NCBI GenBank assembly: GCA_937859855.1
Contig: CALMAR010000279.1
Location: 332-5,830, forward strand
Origin: an uncultured Kineosporia sp.
GTDB taxonomy: Bacteria > Actinomycetota > Actinomycetes > Actinomycetales > Kineosporiaceae
DNA: 5,499 bases
Reading direction: 5' to 3'
In this document: one piece after another, positions 5,052 to 5,499 of the stretch
Position numbering within the stretch: position 1 is the stretch's first letter
Layout of the letters: every line of letters begins with the position of its first letter
Program-made: the position numbers and the translations under genes
Notes under the pieces: model-generated
The model's input: only the letters and a program-made list of their open reading frames with translations
Databases searched by the model: none
What the model was told of the DNA's origin: nothing

Positions 5052-5499
5052 CTACTCGTCCGAGAGGGTCACCCGGATGCCGCCGACCAGGCCTGCGGCG
5101 AGGTTGTAGATCAGCGCGGAGACGATCGAAAGCCCCATCAGCAGCAGGACGTTCACGGTTCCGATCAACGCGCTGATGGACAGCACCCGGCCGAAGCCGA
5201 CGTACTTGTAGATGTCGAAGGTGGACTTGCCGCTGGCCCCCACATCGCCGAGGACGCCGTTCAACTGGTCGAAGACCCCGATCCCCTTGAGCATCATCCA
5301 GAGCACGGAGGTGGCGATCACCAGAGCCACCCCGGCAGCCACCGACAGCATCAGCGAGACCTTGAGCACGGACCACAGGTCGATGCTGCTGATCGTCAGG
5401 CGGGCCACCCGGCCGGTGGGCTCGACCTCGGGCGCCAGCCGCGGCTCGCGGTCCCGGACCCGCTCCGCAGCCCCGACGGCGGTGCGACCGGCGCTGCGA
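5052..5499 (-). CDS. DUF3566 family membrane protein (5' end beyond the window)
   Basis: The frame is open from the window edge to TAG at 5052-5054, giving 148 visible residues. The first 30 or so are charged and Pro/Arg-rich, as in the disordered N-terminal region of DUF3566 proteins. The domain begins with RVARLTISSIDLWSVLKVS (from about residue 30), enters a first membrane helix, then a soluble segment with VFDQLNGVLGDVG and FDIYKYVGFGRVLSISALIG, and ends with a second helix and GGIRVTLSDE. A GTG at 5408 could be read as a start, but the coding frame continues well upstream, so the gene is partial. The family is actinobacterial, usually encoded right after gyrA (Rv0007 in M. tuberculosis), and its function is not settled. 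It is followed at 68 bp by tRNA-Ile. Confidence 0.92.
   Translation of the reverse strand, partial: RSAGRTAVGAAERVRDREPRLAPEVEPTGRVARLTISSIDLWSVLKVSLMLSVAAGVALVIATSVLWMMLKGIGVFDQLNGVLGDVGASGKSTFDIYKYVGFGRVLSISALIGTVNVLLLMGLSIVSALIYNLAAGLVGGIRVTLSDE

Noticed and set aside
1..5499. CRISPR array, rRNA genes or complete insertion sequence
   Set aside because: No spaced direct repeats, rRNA sequence or transposase with terminal inverted repeats was seen on either strand.

Overview
High-GC DNA with GTG starts, strong GGAGG ribosome sites and GC-ending codons: an actinobacterial chromosome. The right half carries a landmark combination, a DUF3566 membrane protein followed on the minus strand by tRNA-Ile(GAT), a 39-residue DLW-39 family protein and tRNA-Ala(TGC). 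In Actinobacteria this set normally lies just downstream of gyrB-gyrA near oriC (in Mycobacterium tuberculosis Rv0007-ileT-alaT), so gyrA is expected just beyond the right edge. The genus cannot be fixed from this window.

Layout from right to left (5' to 3' on the minus strand): DUF3566 protein, 5' end cut by the window edge; tRNA-Ile; a small zinc-ribbon-like single-pass membrane protein; a plus-strand gene for a stand-alone Rcp1-type response regulator, convergent with the zinc-ribbon gene and divergent from the next gene; DLW-39 protein; tRNA-Ala. The usually compact tRNA-Ile/tRNA-Ala block has therefore been opened by about 1.3 kb.

The stretch 2312-3563, beyond the 3' end of tRNA-Ala, looks like accessory DNA. 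It has a secreted SH3-like protein with AT-ending codons unlike its neighbours, a broken coding remnant, and a sequence resembling domain I of a bacterial group II intron with no reverse transcriptase. A tRNA 3' end is a common integration site, but no duplicated att site was seen.

The left third returns to ordinary high-GC coding: a two-gene unit of a Cys-Cys motif protein and a YnfA-family four-helix membrane protein, then a secreted protein of about 444 residues built from beta-propeller-like repeats.

I found no complete novel system. The best candidates for follow-up are the overlooked 39-residue gene with an ELW in place of DLW, the intron relic, the low-GC secreted SH3 protein beside tRNA-Ala, and the CCSFF/YnfA pair.
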